A DNA stretch of 64,000 nt from NCBI GenBank assembly GCA_016787665.1, contig JAEUUC010000007.1, forward strand, positions 370,786-434,785, in the 5' to 3' direction. The notes beneath the pieces were generated by a model. That model was not told the origin of the DNA and did not search any database. It saw only the letters and a program-made list of their open reading frames with translations. This document shows, in pieces, positions 56,193 to 64,000 of the stretch (positions are counted from its first letter, which is position 1; each line of letters opens with the position of its first letter). This DNA is from Cyclobacteriaceae bacterium (GTDB taxonomy: Bacteria; Bacteroidota; Bacteroidia; Cytophagales; Cyclobacteriaceae). The translations under genes were made by a program, and so were the position numbers.

Positions 56193-59100
56193 ATGGCTGA
56201 GAACTATTCATTTCGTTTGAATGAAACGGCCGAGGTTTCTGCCTCGCAGCCATGGGTGGCCCCGTTGGAGATTGGGGCAAATCCATTTCCCGGCTTGCGC
56301 CCGTTCTCAGCTGACGAATCCCATTTGTTTTTTGGCCGTGAGGGTCAGGTCGATGAGATCATTGTGAAACTTGCACTCAACCGGATCGTCACCGTGATGG
56401 GGCATTCCGGAAGTGGTAAGTCCAGTTTGATGAATTGCGGGGTCATACCGGCCCTGTTTGGCGGTTTCGCCACAGAATCCGGGCCAAACTGGCGGGTGGT
56501 GAAAACACGCCCGGGCCAGTCACCGATCCAAAATCTCGCGATTGAACTCACAGACGTTCACATTCAGTCGGGTGTTATTGATGAAGAAGACCGCCTCGTA
56601 TATCAGTCGATATTCACGAGTGTACTGCGCAGCGGTTCCCACGGGTTGGCTGAAGTTTCGCGCTACATTCAACAAAAAGCGTCTGAAAATATTCTGATCG
56701 TAGTCGATCAGTTTGAAGAGTTGTTCCGGTATCGTATTGAAGGCCATGATGAAGCTGTCAATGAAGCGGCTCTTTACGTTAACCTGCTTTTAGAGGCGAT
56801 TAGCCAGCGCGATGTTCCCGTTTATGTGACGTTGAGCATGCGCTCCGACTTCATTGGAGAGTGTTCGATATTCCCTGGACTTACCCAGGTGATCAATACC
56901 TCAAACTACCTGGTTCCGCAAATGACGCGGGAACAAAAGAAGCTTGCTATTGAAGGGCCTGTGGCGGTAGGTGGTGGGCGAATTTCTCCGCGTTTGGTCA
57001 AGCGAATATTGAATGATGTCGGGGAAAGCCAGGATCAATTGCCCATCATGCAGCATGCGCTAATGCGCACTTGGGATTACTGGGTGGTTAACCAGGATCC
57101 GGGCGAGCCGATGGACCTACGCCATTACAATGCCGTTGGTAAAATCAGCCAGGCGCTTTCGTTGCACGCCAACGAGGCGTTTGATGAACTCAGTTCCCGG
57201 GAGAAGGAAATAGCAGAGGTCTTGTTCAAGGCAATCACCGATCGCAGCCAGGATAACCTGGGCGTGCGGAGGCCTGCCAAGGTTAAAGTCATTGCTGAAC
57301 TGGCCGCTGCGCCAGAGTCTGAAGTTATTCCGGTGATTGAGCGTTTTCGGCAACCCGGCCGGTCGTTTTTGATGCCCGGAAGTCAATCCAAGTTGACTCA
57401 GGATACACTCATTGAGCTCTCGCACGAGAGCATGATGCGGATTTGGAACCGATTGTCGGGCTGGGTAGATGAAGAACACGAATCGGCCCAGATGTACAAG
57501 CGGTTGTCGCATGCGGCAGCGATGTATCAAATCGGTAAAACCAGTTTGTGGCGACCACCGGATTTACAGTTGGCCCTGAACTGGCAGAAAAAGCAACGCC
57601 CCACCCGAACGTGGGCACAACGTTACGATGAAGCATTCGAACGTGCCGTTGTTTTCCTCGATACCAGCCGTATTACCTACGAGGCCGAACTGCGCAACCA
57701 GGAGATGTTGCAAAAACGGTTGCTGCGCAGGTCCCGAATCGTTAATATCATTCTGGCGGCATTCTTGGTGGCCGCCATTGCGTTATTCTTTTACGGACTA
57801 ACGCAGCAGATTCAAGCGGAGGCAAATGCTCGCGAGGCGCAAAAGGAACGCGATATCGCCCGCCAGGCTCAGCGTGAGGCAGAACTGCAAAAAGCAGAGG
57901 CGGAAAAGCAACGCGAAATCGCTGGTACCCGATTAGCAGAGATCGAACGTCAAAATAAGATACTGGAGCAAAGGGAGCGGGACTTGCAGCTTGCAGTTGC
58001 AGAAGCAGAACAACAACGCAACCTGGCGTTAGCCAATTTGAACGAAGCTAACCGGCAACGGGATTTTGCACGAGCCGCCCGCGACACCGCGCGAAGGGAA
58101 TACGTGCGTGCCGAACAAAACTACGAGCGCGCCAACCGATTGCTGATGTTGTCCATAGCTCAGCAATTAGCAGCAAAAGCGGAAACCATGGATGATACGG
58201 AATTGGCAGGCTTGTTTGCCATGCAGGGTTTCCTGTTTCACACGACCAACGAGGGGGCAAAGTATGACCCTTACATTTTCCGTGGTTTGTATTCGTCACT
58301 AACTAAGCTTTACGGCAATACCTACAATGCAGCGAAGGTGCCCGGCAACAAGCGAAATAAGATGTTCTCCCTGGCGCTCGCAAAAGGTTCTACATTCTAT
58401 ACCACGGGTAATGATGGTATCATTTATAAGGGTGATTACATCAAAAAGCAGATTACGGGTGAAGTTGGAGCCAACCGCTTCCCCAACCGCGTGATTGCCG
58501 TTAGTTCAGATGAAAAATACCTCGTGAACGGCAGTGACTCGTCATTCCTGCAGGTGTATACGCTTGCCGAAGAGGGCTCGAAACCTCGCGTGGTTAATGT
58601 TCACCGGGGATTTGTGAATGATGTGGAATTCCTGCCTGATAATTCAGGGTTCTTGTCAGTGGGTATTGATCGCAGTGTACGCCTGACCAACCCGTCAAAT
58701 GGCAAAAGTAGCCTGATCACAACCCTGCCGGTGGCGCTGAAGTCAATTGCTGTTCACCCGGTAACGCAAGCCGTCATTGGCGTGGCATCCACCGGACAGA
58801 TTTTTGAAATTGATATTGCCGCGAAGAGTTATTCCCTGCTGAAGGACGAAGCTCCGAATCGAATTCTCTCGGTGGCTTTCCACCCCACGCGGCCAGAAAT
58901 TGCGTATGGCATGGAGTTGTTAAACGAAAAAGGCCTGCCCCAGCGCGGAATGGTAAAATTGATGGACACCCAAAAGAAGACCTTATTGAAAGAATTAACG
59001 GGGCACCGCGCAGGTGTTTCGTCTGTTGAGTTTAGCCCGGACGGAGAACTAGTGGCCGGTGCGGGCTACGACCGAAGGCTGTTGTTGTGGGTGGTGGACC

Positions 59101-59369
59101 ATGAAGAGGATCTGCCGATTGTGATGGACAATAACAACGGTAATGTGTGGGATATCGCCTTCACGCCCGATTCCAAAAACCTGATTGCGTCATGTAATGA
59201 GGGTGAGGTTCGCGTATGGCCGACCGATTCCCGCATGCTGGCGGAGTTGGTGTGTCCCAAACTGACACGCAACATGACACCGGAGGAGTGGAAGTTGTAT
59301 GTGAGCCGAGACGAGGAGAAAATACCGCACGAAAATACATGTCAGTCGCTGCTGTTTAAACCCTTATAG
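56193..59369 (+). CDS. nSTAND1 NTPase, single membrane helix, coiled coil and WD40 propeller
   Basis: The ATG at 56193 is preferred to TTG 56184. The N-terminus has the nSTAND1 signature NPFPGLRPFSADESHLFFGR, Walker A GHSGSGKS with Lys76, and Walker B LIVVDQFEE at about 168-176. A single membrane helix occupies about residues 515-538 (IILAAFLVAAIALFFYG). A long coiled coil of about 120 residues follows, rich in Gln, Glu, Ala and Arg, then a C-terminal WD40-like propeller (VEFSPDGELVAGAGYDRRL). If the NTPase is cytoplasmic, the coil and propeller are periplasmic. STAND proteins are switch-like NTPases in signalling and defence. The following gene starts 1 base later. Confidence 0.87.
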   Translation: MAENYSFRLNETAEVSASQPWVAPLEIGANPFPGLRPFSADESHLFFGREGQVDEIIVKLALNRIVTVMGHSGSGKSSLMNCGVIPALFGGFATESGPNWRVVKTRPGQSPIQNLAIELTDVHIQSGVIDEEDRLVYQSIFTSVLRSGSHGLAEVSRYIQQKASENILIVVDQFEELFRYRIEGHDEAVNEAALYVNLLLEAISQRDVPVYVTLSMRSDFIGECSIFPGLTQVINTSNYLVPQMTREQKKLAIEGPVAVGGGRISPRLVKRILNDVGESQDQLPIMQHALMRTWDYWVVNQDPGEPMDLRHYNAVGKISQALSLHANEAFDELSSREKEIAEVLFKAITDRSQDNLGVRRPAKVKVIAELAAAPESEVIPVIERFRQPGRSFLMPGSQSKLTQDTLIELSHESMMRIWNRLSGWVDEEHESAQMYKRLSHAAAMYQIGKTSLWRPPDLQLALNWQKKQRPTRTWAQRYDEAFERAVVFLDTSRITYEAELRNQEMLQKRLLRRSRIVNIILAAFLVAAIALFFYGLTQQIQAEANAREAQKERDIARQAQREAELQKAEAEKQREIAGTRLAEIERQNKILEQRERDLQLAVAEAEQQRNLALANLNEANRQRDFARAARDTARREYVRAEQNYERANRLLMLSIAQQLAAKAETMDDTELAGLFAMQGFLFHTTNEGAKYDPYIFRGLYSSLTKLYGNTYNAAKVPGNKRNKMFSLALAKGSTFYTTGNDGIIYKGDYIKKQITGEVGANRFPNRVIAVSSDEKYLVNGSDSSFLQVYTLAEEGSKPRVVNVHRGFVNDVEFLPDNSGFLSVGIDRSVRLTNPSNGKSSLITTLPVALKSIAVHPVTQAVIGVASTGQIFEIDIAAKSYSLLKDEAPNRILSVAFHPTRPEIAYGMELLNEKGLPQRGMVKLMDTQKKTLLKELTGHRAGVSSVEFSPDGELVAGAGYDRRLLLWVVDHEEDLPIVMDNNNGNVWDIAFTPDSKNLIASCNEGEVRVWPTDSRMLAELVCPKLTRNMTPEEWKLYVSRDEEKIPHENTCQSLLFKPL

Positions 59370-59370
59370 T

Positions 59371-60489
59371 ATGCTGCGTGCGGCTTTGGTTCTCTCTCTC
59401 GCTTTGTTAGGTGGCTGGGCAGTGGCGCAGGAGACGCCCACCGGCTCCGGTGATGTTGAGCCGGTGCTGCAACAGGCGGCAGATGAATTTAGTGCCGGGC
59501 ATTTCTATGGTATTCCGTCTCTGCTCGGTCCCGTGCTGGACCGCGCTTCGAATGAACAACGAAAGCGGGCCTACATGCTGCTGTGCCAGGTTTACCTGAT
59601 CATTGATGACCCCATTGCCGCGGATGATAGTTACCTGAAGTTATTGAAGGCAGACCCGGAGTTTGTTCCAAAGGAGGAGGTAGATCCCATCGAAATTGTG
59701 TATCTCAGTAAGAAGTTTACCGCCACGCCAATCATTACTCCACGTTTTTTTATTGGGTTTAATGGATCATTTCCAACCACGGTTTTTGAAGTCAACACGT
59801 TTTCGACTCCGGTTGATACCAGAACGTTGGTTCGCCCGGGATGGCATTTTGGAGCGGGAATTGATCTCAATCTCACGGACAACGTGAGTATTTGCGCAGA
59901 AGGTGTTCTGGCTTTCCGGAATTTCAGACGCACCTACGATGGTATTTTAGGAAACGATTTTCAATCGGCTATCCATAAGCAGACCTGGTTGGATATCCCG
60001 CTGTATATCAAGTATCAGGATGACCAGGGAGATATCCGGCCTTATGGATTTGCCGGCATGGCCTTTAACACGCTGTTGCAATATCGGGCCGATGTGCAGG
60101 TAACCCTCCGAACCGATGGTGGCAGTGAAGTCCCGGTTTCCGGTCCGGATATTTCCCTGAAATCAAAACAAAATTTGTTCTCAACTTCGTTTGTGATTGG
60201 GGGCGGTGTAAAGTATAAGTGGGGTAAGGACTTTCTTTTTGCAGAGGCGCGGTACATGGGAGGACTCACCCGCCTGGCGAATACCAATGAATTGTATTAC
60301 GGTGAGGGCGGAACGCTGGCCGATAATATAACGCGCTACGCCTGGATTGGTGAGGAGTACGCCATGAATTCGCTGATGATTACAGTGGGGTATATCAAAC
60401 CGCTATATGATCCAAGAAAGCGCAGCAAGGGATTGAAGGGAATTATGAAACTGCTGAGCGGAAAGAAAAATGAAGGGAATGGGAAGTAG
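59371..60489 (+). CDS. Outer-membrane beta-barrel protein with N-terminal helical domain
   Basis: 372 residues. The signal peptide ends near AVAQ. Residues about 25-105 are helical and TPR-like (RKRAYMLLCQVYLIIDDPIAADDSYLKLL). Residues about 115-350 are amphipathic strands of a PorT/OmpA-like barrel (PYGFAGMAFNTLLQY, VGYIKPLY). The short basic C-terminus after the last strand is unusual. It begins 1 base after the nSTAND gene, and its end overlaps the next gene by 20 bases, so three products are probably made together. Confidence 0.83.
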   Translation: MLRAALVLSLALLGGWAVAQETPTGSGDVEPVLQQAADEFSAGHFYGIPSLLGPVLDRASNEQRKRAYMLLCQVYLIIDDPIAADDSYLKLLKADPEFVPKEEVDPIEIVYLSKKFTATPIITPRFFIGFNGSFPTTVFEVNTFSTPVDTRTLVRPGWHFGAGIDLNLTDNVSICAEGVLAFRNFRRTYDGILGNDFQSAIHKQTWLDIPLYIKYQDDQGDIRPYGFAGMAFNTLLQYRADVQVTLRTDGGSEVPVSGPDISLKSKQNLFSTSFVIGGGVKYKWGKDFLFAEARYMGGLTRLANTNELYYGEGGTLADNITRYAWIGEEYAMNSLMITVGYIKPLYDPRKRSKGLKGIMKLLSGKKNEGNGK

Positions 60490-61789
60490 ATTTTTGATCA
60501 CCGTCTGTGTCTGCTTGGCCTTCCTGGGCTGGTCGGGCTGTGCGCTCACCGGGGACGACCCCTCCGAGAAAGTTTTTATTAAGTACTTTGGCGAAGATGG
60601 CAACCAGGAGGGGGTGGATATGCTGGTGGCGGCTGATGGATTCTATTTGTTGGGAAACACGACCAAGCCGCAAGCTGGGGCGCTGGGACAACAGATTCTG
60701 CTGATTAAGACCGACTTTCAGGGCAATGAAATGTGGCGCAAAAGTTTTGGTAAAGCCGGCAAGGATGAAGCGCGTGATATGGAATATACAAACACACCCA
60801 ATCAAATTGTAATGGTGGGTAATCTCGAGCGTGCTCCCGGTGACCAGGATTGTTTTATCATGACCTTGAATCTGTCTCCTTCGGGTGCAATACGGATTGA
60901 TAGCACGTCCTTTGGTTATGCCGGATTTACTGAGAACGTGAATTCAGTCTCTTTAACATCGGATGGATACGTTTCTGCAGGATCAACAACCAATCTCTCA
61001 GTAGTCGTGGGCAAACCAATGATCGAAACGACCCCAGACCTTATCGATGCCATGAATTTTCGATTTAACCCGGATCTTTCTGTCTATAACGCCACGTGGC
61101 GAAAGGGGGCCGGTTTTAACGCCTCAGATGAGAGTATCAAAATATTTGATCGGGGGAATTTGAAGATCATGTTTGGTGTGACGAACTCGCGGGTTTCTGC
61201 CCAGCCAACGGCTAACAACAACTTTTGGTATGTTGGCTTGGGTGATGTAAGTGGGGAGGCGTCAACGTCTTCCGTTTTTATCGGTGCAGCAAACCAAGAG
61301 GAGGTATTGTCGTCCGTGTTACTCGCCACGGACCCGGCAAATGAAGGTTATCTGTTGGTAGGAATTGTTAAGAATTCGAACAATGAAGGAGATATCTACG
61401 TCTTTAAGTTGAAGCCGACATTGGGATTTAACTCGGGTGACCGGGAAAACGATAATGTGCTTCAGCTTTCATTAGGTAACGTGCCAGGATCAAAAACAGC
61501 GATTGGTGTGGCACAAGGGGGCGGTTTTTTCATTGTGAGCAATACATTATCTCCGGCCACGGGCGGCAGCGTAGACTGGCTGCTCACAAAAGTCAACCCA
61601 ATTGGGCGCGTGGTCTGGACAACGCCTTTCATTTTTGGCGGTGGTGGAGAAGATACAATCGGGGCAGTTCAGGAGCTGTCCGATGGCAGCATCGTAGTCT
61701 TTGGCACGTTTGAGATCGGCTCGGACAGGCGCGAGAAGAAAATGACGCTGATCAAACTAACAAAAGACGGGAAATTGCAGCCGGAATAG
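60470..61789 (+). CDS. Beta-propeller-like lipoprotein
   Basis: 439 residues with a lipoprotein signal peptide (LGWSGC). The mature part repeats motifs of the type DGFYLLGNT, NQIVMVGNL, DGYVSAGST, GYLLVGIV, GFFIVSNT and DGSIVVFGT, as in a six- to seven-bladed propeller. This is the kind of exported lipoprotein often encoded with large surface proteins in Bacteroidota. It overlaps the barrel gene by 20 bases (ATG at 60470; 60479 is an alternative). No enzymatic motif is visible. Confidence 0.82.
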   Translation: MKGMGSRFLITVCVCLAFLGWSGCALTGDDPSEKVFIKYFGEDGNQEGVDMLVAADGFYLLGNTTKPQAGALGQQILLIKTDFQGNEMWRKSFGKAGKDEARDMEYTNTPNQIVMVGNLERAPGDQDCFIMTLNLSPSGAIRIDSTSFGYAGFTENVNSVSLTSDGYVSAGSTTNLSVVVGKPMIETTPDLIDAMNFRFNPDLSVYNATWRKGAGFNASDESIKIFDRGNLKIMFGVTNSRVSAQPTANNNFWYVGLGDVSGEASTSSVFIGAANQEEVLSSVLLATDPANEGYLLVGIVKNSNNEGDIYVFKLKPTLGFNSGDRENDNVLQLSLGNVPGSKTAIGVAQGGGFFIVSNTLSPATGGSVDWLLTKVNPIGRVVWTTPFIFGGGGEDTIGAVQELSDGSIVVFGTFEIGSDRREKKMTLIKLTKDGKLQPE

Positions 61790-61810
61790 GGTTTTTCGCC
61801 CTCAATTGGT

Positions 61811-61818
61811 TACTTTTA
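61811..61818 (+). promoter_or_regulatory. Possible -7 box for the Ig-repeat gene
   Basis: TACTTTTA matches TAnnTTTG at seven of eight positions, 37 bases before the ATG. No clear TTTG box lies at the proper distance, so it is only a candidate. Confidence 0.3.
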
Positions 61819-61855
61819 GGGGTCTATAGCAATAAAAGACCTGTACCGGCTACCT

Positions 61856-64000
61856 ATGCCCCCGCAAACCTGGCGAAGATTTATCGCATCCCCGCTGTTC
61901 GCCCGCCTTCGCCTGGCTTTGGCAGTAGTTCTGCTTCAATTCTCTGCTGTCAATCTTGTCTCTGCGCAATGTTCGTTCACGAATCTCAACGCTCAGTATT
62001 GTGTTGATCAGCCCGCCTTTACTTTAACGGGCGGTACCAACTATTATGGACCGGGTGTGTCCGGCTCCACGTTTGATCCGGCCGCTGCAGGCGTGGGTAC
62101 TCATACGCTGATCACCACAGACGGAAATGCAGCCGGCTATTCTGTGAATACATCCGGGGTCTATGCTCCGGTGGCCGGTTCCGGCACGGCCCTCGCTCTT
62201 GGGGATGATACAGAAGTCACGGGGATTCCCATCGGCTTTACCTTCAATTTCTTTGGTTTGAATTTTACCCAGGTGCGCGTTGGCGACAACGGCATTATTG
62301 GCTTCTCGGCTGTTCAGGCTGTTACGAGCCCAACCAACCAAACGCTTCCGGATCCCACCAATCCCGACAATATCATTGCGGCCAGTTGGGACGATATGAT
62401 ACCGGATGGTTCATCCACCATTGAATACTTCACCACGGGTTCCGCTCCTTTCCGCAAGTTCATTGTGAACTATACGAATCTGAAGTTTTTCAGCAATGCT
62501 AACCGTATTACCGTGCAGGTTCAACTGCATGAAACAACCAACATCATTGAGTTGCATTCAACCAGCATAACGGCTGGAGGCGATGAGAAGACCCAAGGTA
62601 TCGAGAATGGAAATGGATCGATCGCCCACTTTGTGGCCGGACGAAACTTCAACAACTTCACCGCGGCAAACGACTTCGTCCAGTTTCGACCACAGTGCCT
62701 GGATATCCGCACGGTGACGATAAATCCGCTGCCGAATGCAGCGTTGGCCGTGGCTCCGGCCAGTACGTCTATTTGTCCGTCTCAAACGGTGAATGTTACG
62801 ATTACCGGGGACCAGGCGGGTGTGGAGTATCAGTTACAAAATTCCATTGGCAGCATTCCGTTAAGTGGATTTTTTCCGGGAGATGGTGTTGGGAATTTGG
62901 TCATCACCAGCAATTCGATTGCCGCGACTACAACTGTAAAAGTATACGCGCGGAATATTGCCACAGGTTGTGATGTTGATTTGGCGGCAACCTCTCTGGT
63001 AACGGTGGTAGCCCCACCCGGAACGCCTTCGATTGTCAGTCCAGCCGGCCCGGTGACGCAGTGTCAGGGGGTAGGCTCGGTCACGCTTACGAGTAATACA
63101 CCGGGGGGGACGGCTACGTATCAGTGGTATAAGGATGGCAGCCCCATTTTTGGTGAAACCGCGATTAGTTACATCGTTCCGGATCTCGCTGCGAGCAGTG
63201 GAAGTTACACCGTAACAGCCGTGGGCCCTGGTTCTACTTTTTGTTCTTCCGCACAGTCCGCACCAATAGCCATAACGATCAATGCGCTGCCGGGTGATCG
63301 CACGGTTACACCAGCTTCAGCCACGACAATTTGTAGCGGTGGTACGATATCGCTTACGGTGGCGTCCAGTCAAGTGGGTATTAATTATGAAATCATTGAT
63401 AACCTAAGCAACGTTGTAAGCGGAACATTAGCCGGAACGGGTGCCAACCTTAACATCACCACAAATGCGCTTATAGCGGGTTCCAGCTTACGCGTGAGGG
63501 CTACTAACCCGATCACGCTTTGTTCCTTTTTACTCGATGCGGCTGATCCGATCACGATAAATCCAATACCCGGCACGCCCTCGATTACAAGCCCGCCAGG
63601 TCCGGTAGTGCAATGCGAGGGTATTGGCAATGTGGTTTTGACTAGCAACACGCCACCGGGCACATCAAGCTATCAATGGTATCGAAACGGCATCGCGATC
63701 GGGGGCGCTAATGCGATTACGTATACAGTTATTGATAATCCGGCTAACACTGGCAGTTACACCGTGGCGGCCGTGGGCGTTGGTCCATCGTTCTGCAGTT
63801 CGGCCCAGTCGGCCGCGGTGAGTGTAACGATCAACGCGTTGCCACAGGACAAGACAGTTACCCCGACCAGTGCGACCACGATTTGTTCGGGAGGTACGGT
63901 AACGCTTCAGGTGGCGGCCAGCCAGAGCGGGATCAACTATGAGATATTGGATCAGCTCAGCAATGTAGTGAGCGGCATTGTGGTGGGCACGGGCGGTAAT
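61856..64000 (+). CDS. Giant secreted Ig-like repeat protein, 3' end outside window
   Basis: The frame runs from ATG 61856 to the edge of the window without a stop (715 codons). A long signal peptide ends near VSAQC. Residues about 25-285 form an N-terminal beta-rich domain (GIPIGFTFNFFGLNFTQVRVG, IIAASWDDMIPDG). From about residue 285 Ig-like modules follow, and from 63020 they form a 184-residue repeat with the motifs TYQWYKDG and SGSYTVTAVG in one half and TICSGGTI and VGINYEI in the other. Such proteins are large surface adhesins exported by the type 9 system, recognised by a C-terminal domain that would lie beyond the window. Confidence 0.88.
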   Translation, partial: MPPQTWRRFIASPLFARLRLALAVVLLQFSAVNLVSAQCSFTNLNAQYCVDQPAFTLTGGTNYYGPGVSGSTFDPAAAGVGTHTLITTDGNAAGYSVNTSGVYAPVAGSGTALALGDDTEVTGIPIGFTFNFFGLNFTQVRVGDNGIIGFSAVQAVTSPTNQTLPDPTNPDNIIAASWDDMIPDGSSTIEYFTTGSAPFRKFIVNYTNLKFFSNANRITVQVQLHETTNIIELHSTSITAGGDEKTQGIENGNGSIAHFVAGRNFNNFTAANDFVQFRPQCLDIRTVTINPLPNAALAVAPASTSICPSQTVNVTITGDQAGVEYQLQNSIGSIPLSGFFPGDGVGNLVITSNSIAATTTVKVYARNIATGCDVDLAATSLVTVVAPPGTPSIVSPAGPVTQCQGVGSVTLTSNTPGGTATYQWYKDGSPIFGETAISYIVPDLAASSGSYTVTAVGPGSTFCSSAQSAPIAITINALPGDRTVTPASATTICSGGTISLTVASSQVGINYEIIDNLSNVVSGTLAGTGANLNITTNALIAGSSLRVRATNPITLCSFLLDAADPITINPIPGTPSITSPPGPVVQCEGIGNVVLTSNTPPGTSSYQWYRNGIAIGGANAITYTVIDNPANTGSYTVAAVGVGPSFCSSAQSAAVSVTINALPQDKTVTPTSATTICSGGTVTLQVAASQSGINYEILDQLSNVVSGIVVGTGGN
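63020..63571 (+). repeat. Ig-like repeat unit 1 (552 bp)
   Basis: One complete 184-residue unit made of two Ig-like modules. It begins at GTPSIVSPAGPV; the next unit begins with GTPSITSPPGPV exactly 552 bases later. Confidence 0.85.
63572..64000 (+). repeat. Ig-like repeat unit 2, cut by the window
   Basis: The first 143 residues of the second unit. Landmarks such as SYQWYRNG, GSYTVAAVG, ATTICSGGT and SGINYEILD correspond to those of unit 1 at the same offsets. The series probably continues outside the window. Confidence 0.85.

Noticed and set aside
63020..64000. Regular repeats mistaken for a CRISPR array
   Set aside because: The units are 552 bases, code for protein in one frame and lack spacers.

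Overview
The window is chromosomal DNA from a Bacteroidota bacterium, most likely a Cytophagales-type environmental organism. The support is a TonB-dependent receptor paired with a DUF4249 lipoprotein, FG-GAP/UnbV lipoproteins, many Bacteroidota-style lipoboxes, promoter-like TTTG / TAnnTTTG boxes instead of -35/-10 boxes, LptE and SecG genes of Bacteroidota type, and a large secreted protein with Ig-like repeats. No rRNA, tRNA, CRISPR array, insertion sequence or prophage was recognised. Genes are tightly packed, often with ATGA-type overlaps.

Layout. 1-4650: two tandem FG-GAP/UnbV proteins, the first cut by the window edge. 4701-8124 (minus): TonB-dependent receptor followed by a DUF4249 lipoprotein. 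8125-8786: an intergenic region with an unusual run of hairpins and palindromes. 8787-10481: an exported protein carrying a recent 531-bp in-frame internal duplication. 10493-29911 (plus): a near-continuous sugar and glycerol catabolic block made of a secreted GH65 hydrolase, a vanadium-haloperoxidase/PAP2 lipoprotein, a GH37 trehalase, an MFS sugar transporter, GlpF, GlpK, GlpD, a DUF3179 protein, a GH13 alpha-glucosidase, ROK and PfkB kinases, beta-phosphoglucomutase, maltose phosphorylase, a DUF547 protein and a GT2. 29905-37663: a sugar MFS transporter divergent from xylBA, then a Gfo/Idh oxidoreductase, a TIM-barrel epimerase-like protein, a c-type cytochrome lipoprotein and a Tat-exported TIM-barrel protein, a combination that resembles 3-keto-glycoside catabolic loci. 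37927-43553: GTP-dependent PEP carboxykinase, two peptide transporters and a TerB-like protein. 43642-45584 (minus): groES-groEL. 45797-52823: housekeeping and envelope genes (secG, lptE, a sensor-less sigma-54 activator, miaB, gamma-carbonic anhydrase, an OmpH/Skp-like chaperone). 52907-64000: an Npt1-like transporter fused to HEAT repeats and a cyclic-nucleotide domain, an nSTAND1-TM-coiled-coil-WD40 protein, an outer-membrane barrel, a beta-propeller-like lipoprotein and the start of a giant Ig-repeat protein.

How it works together. The sugar block can hydrolyse trehalose and other alpha-glucosides outside the cytoplasm, import the products, cleave maltose by phosphorolysis to glucose plus beta-glucose-1-phosphate, and feed both into glucose-6-phosphate; the embedded glycerol genes send glycerol to dihydroxyacetone phosphate. 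The mixture of alpha-glucosidases and glycerol genes would suit scavenging of compatible solutes such as trehalose and glucosylglycerol, but that is inference. The points most worth a second look are the hairpin-rich intergenic region, the internal duplication, the sugar/glycerol block, the cytochrome-linked oxidoreductase cluster, and the inner-to-outer-membrane nSTAND module near the right end.
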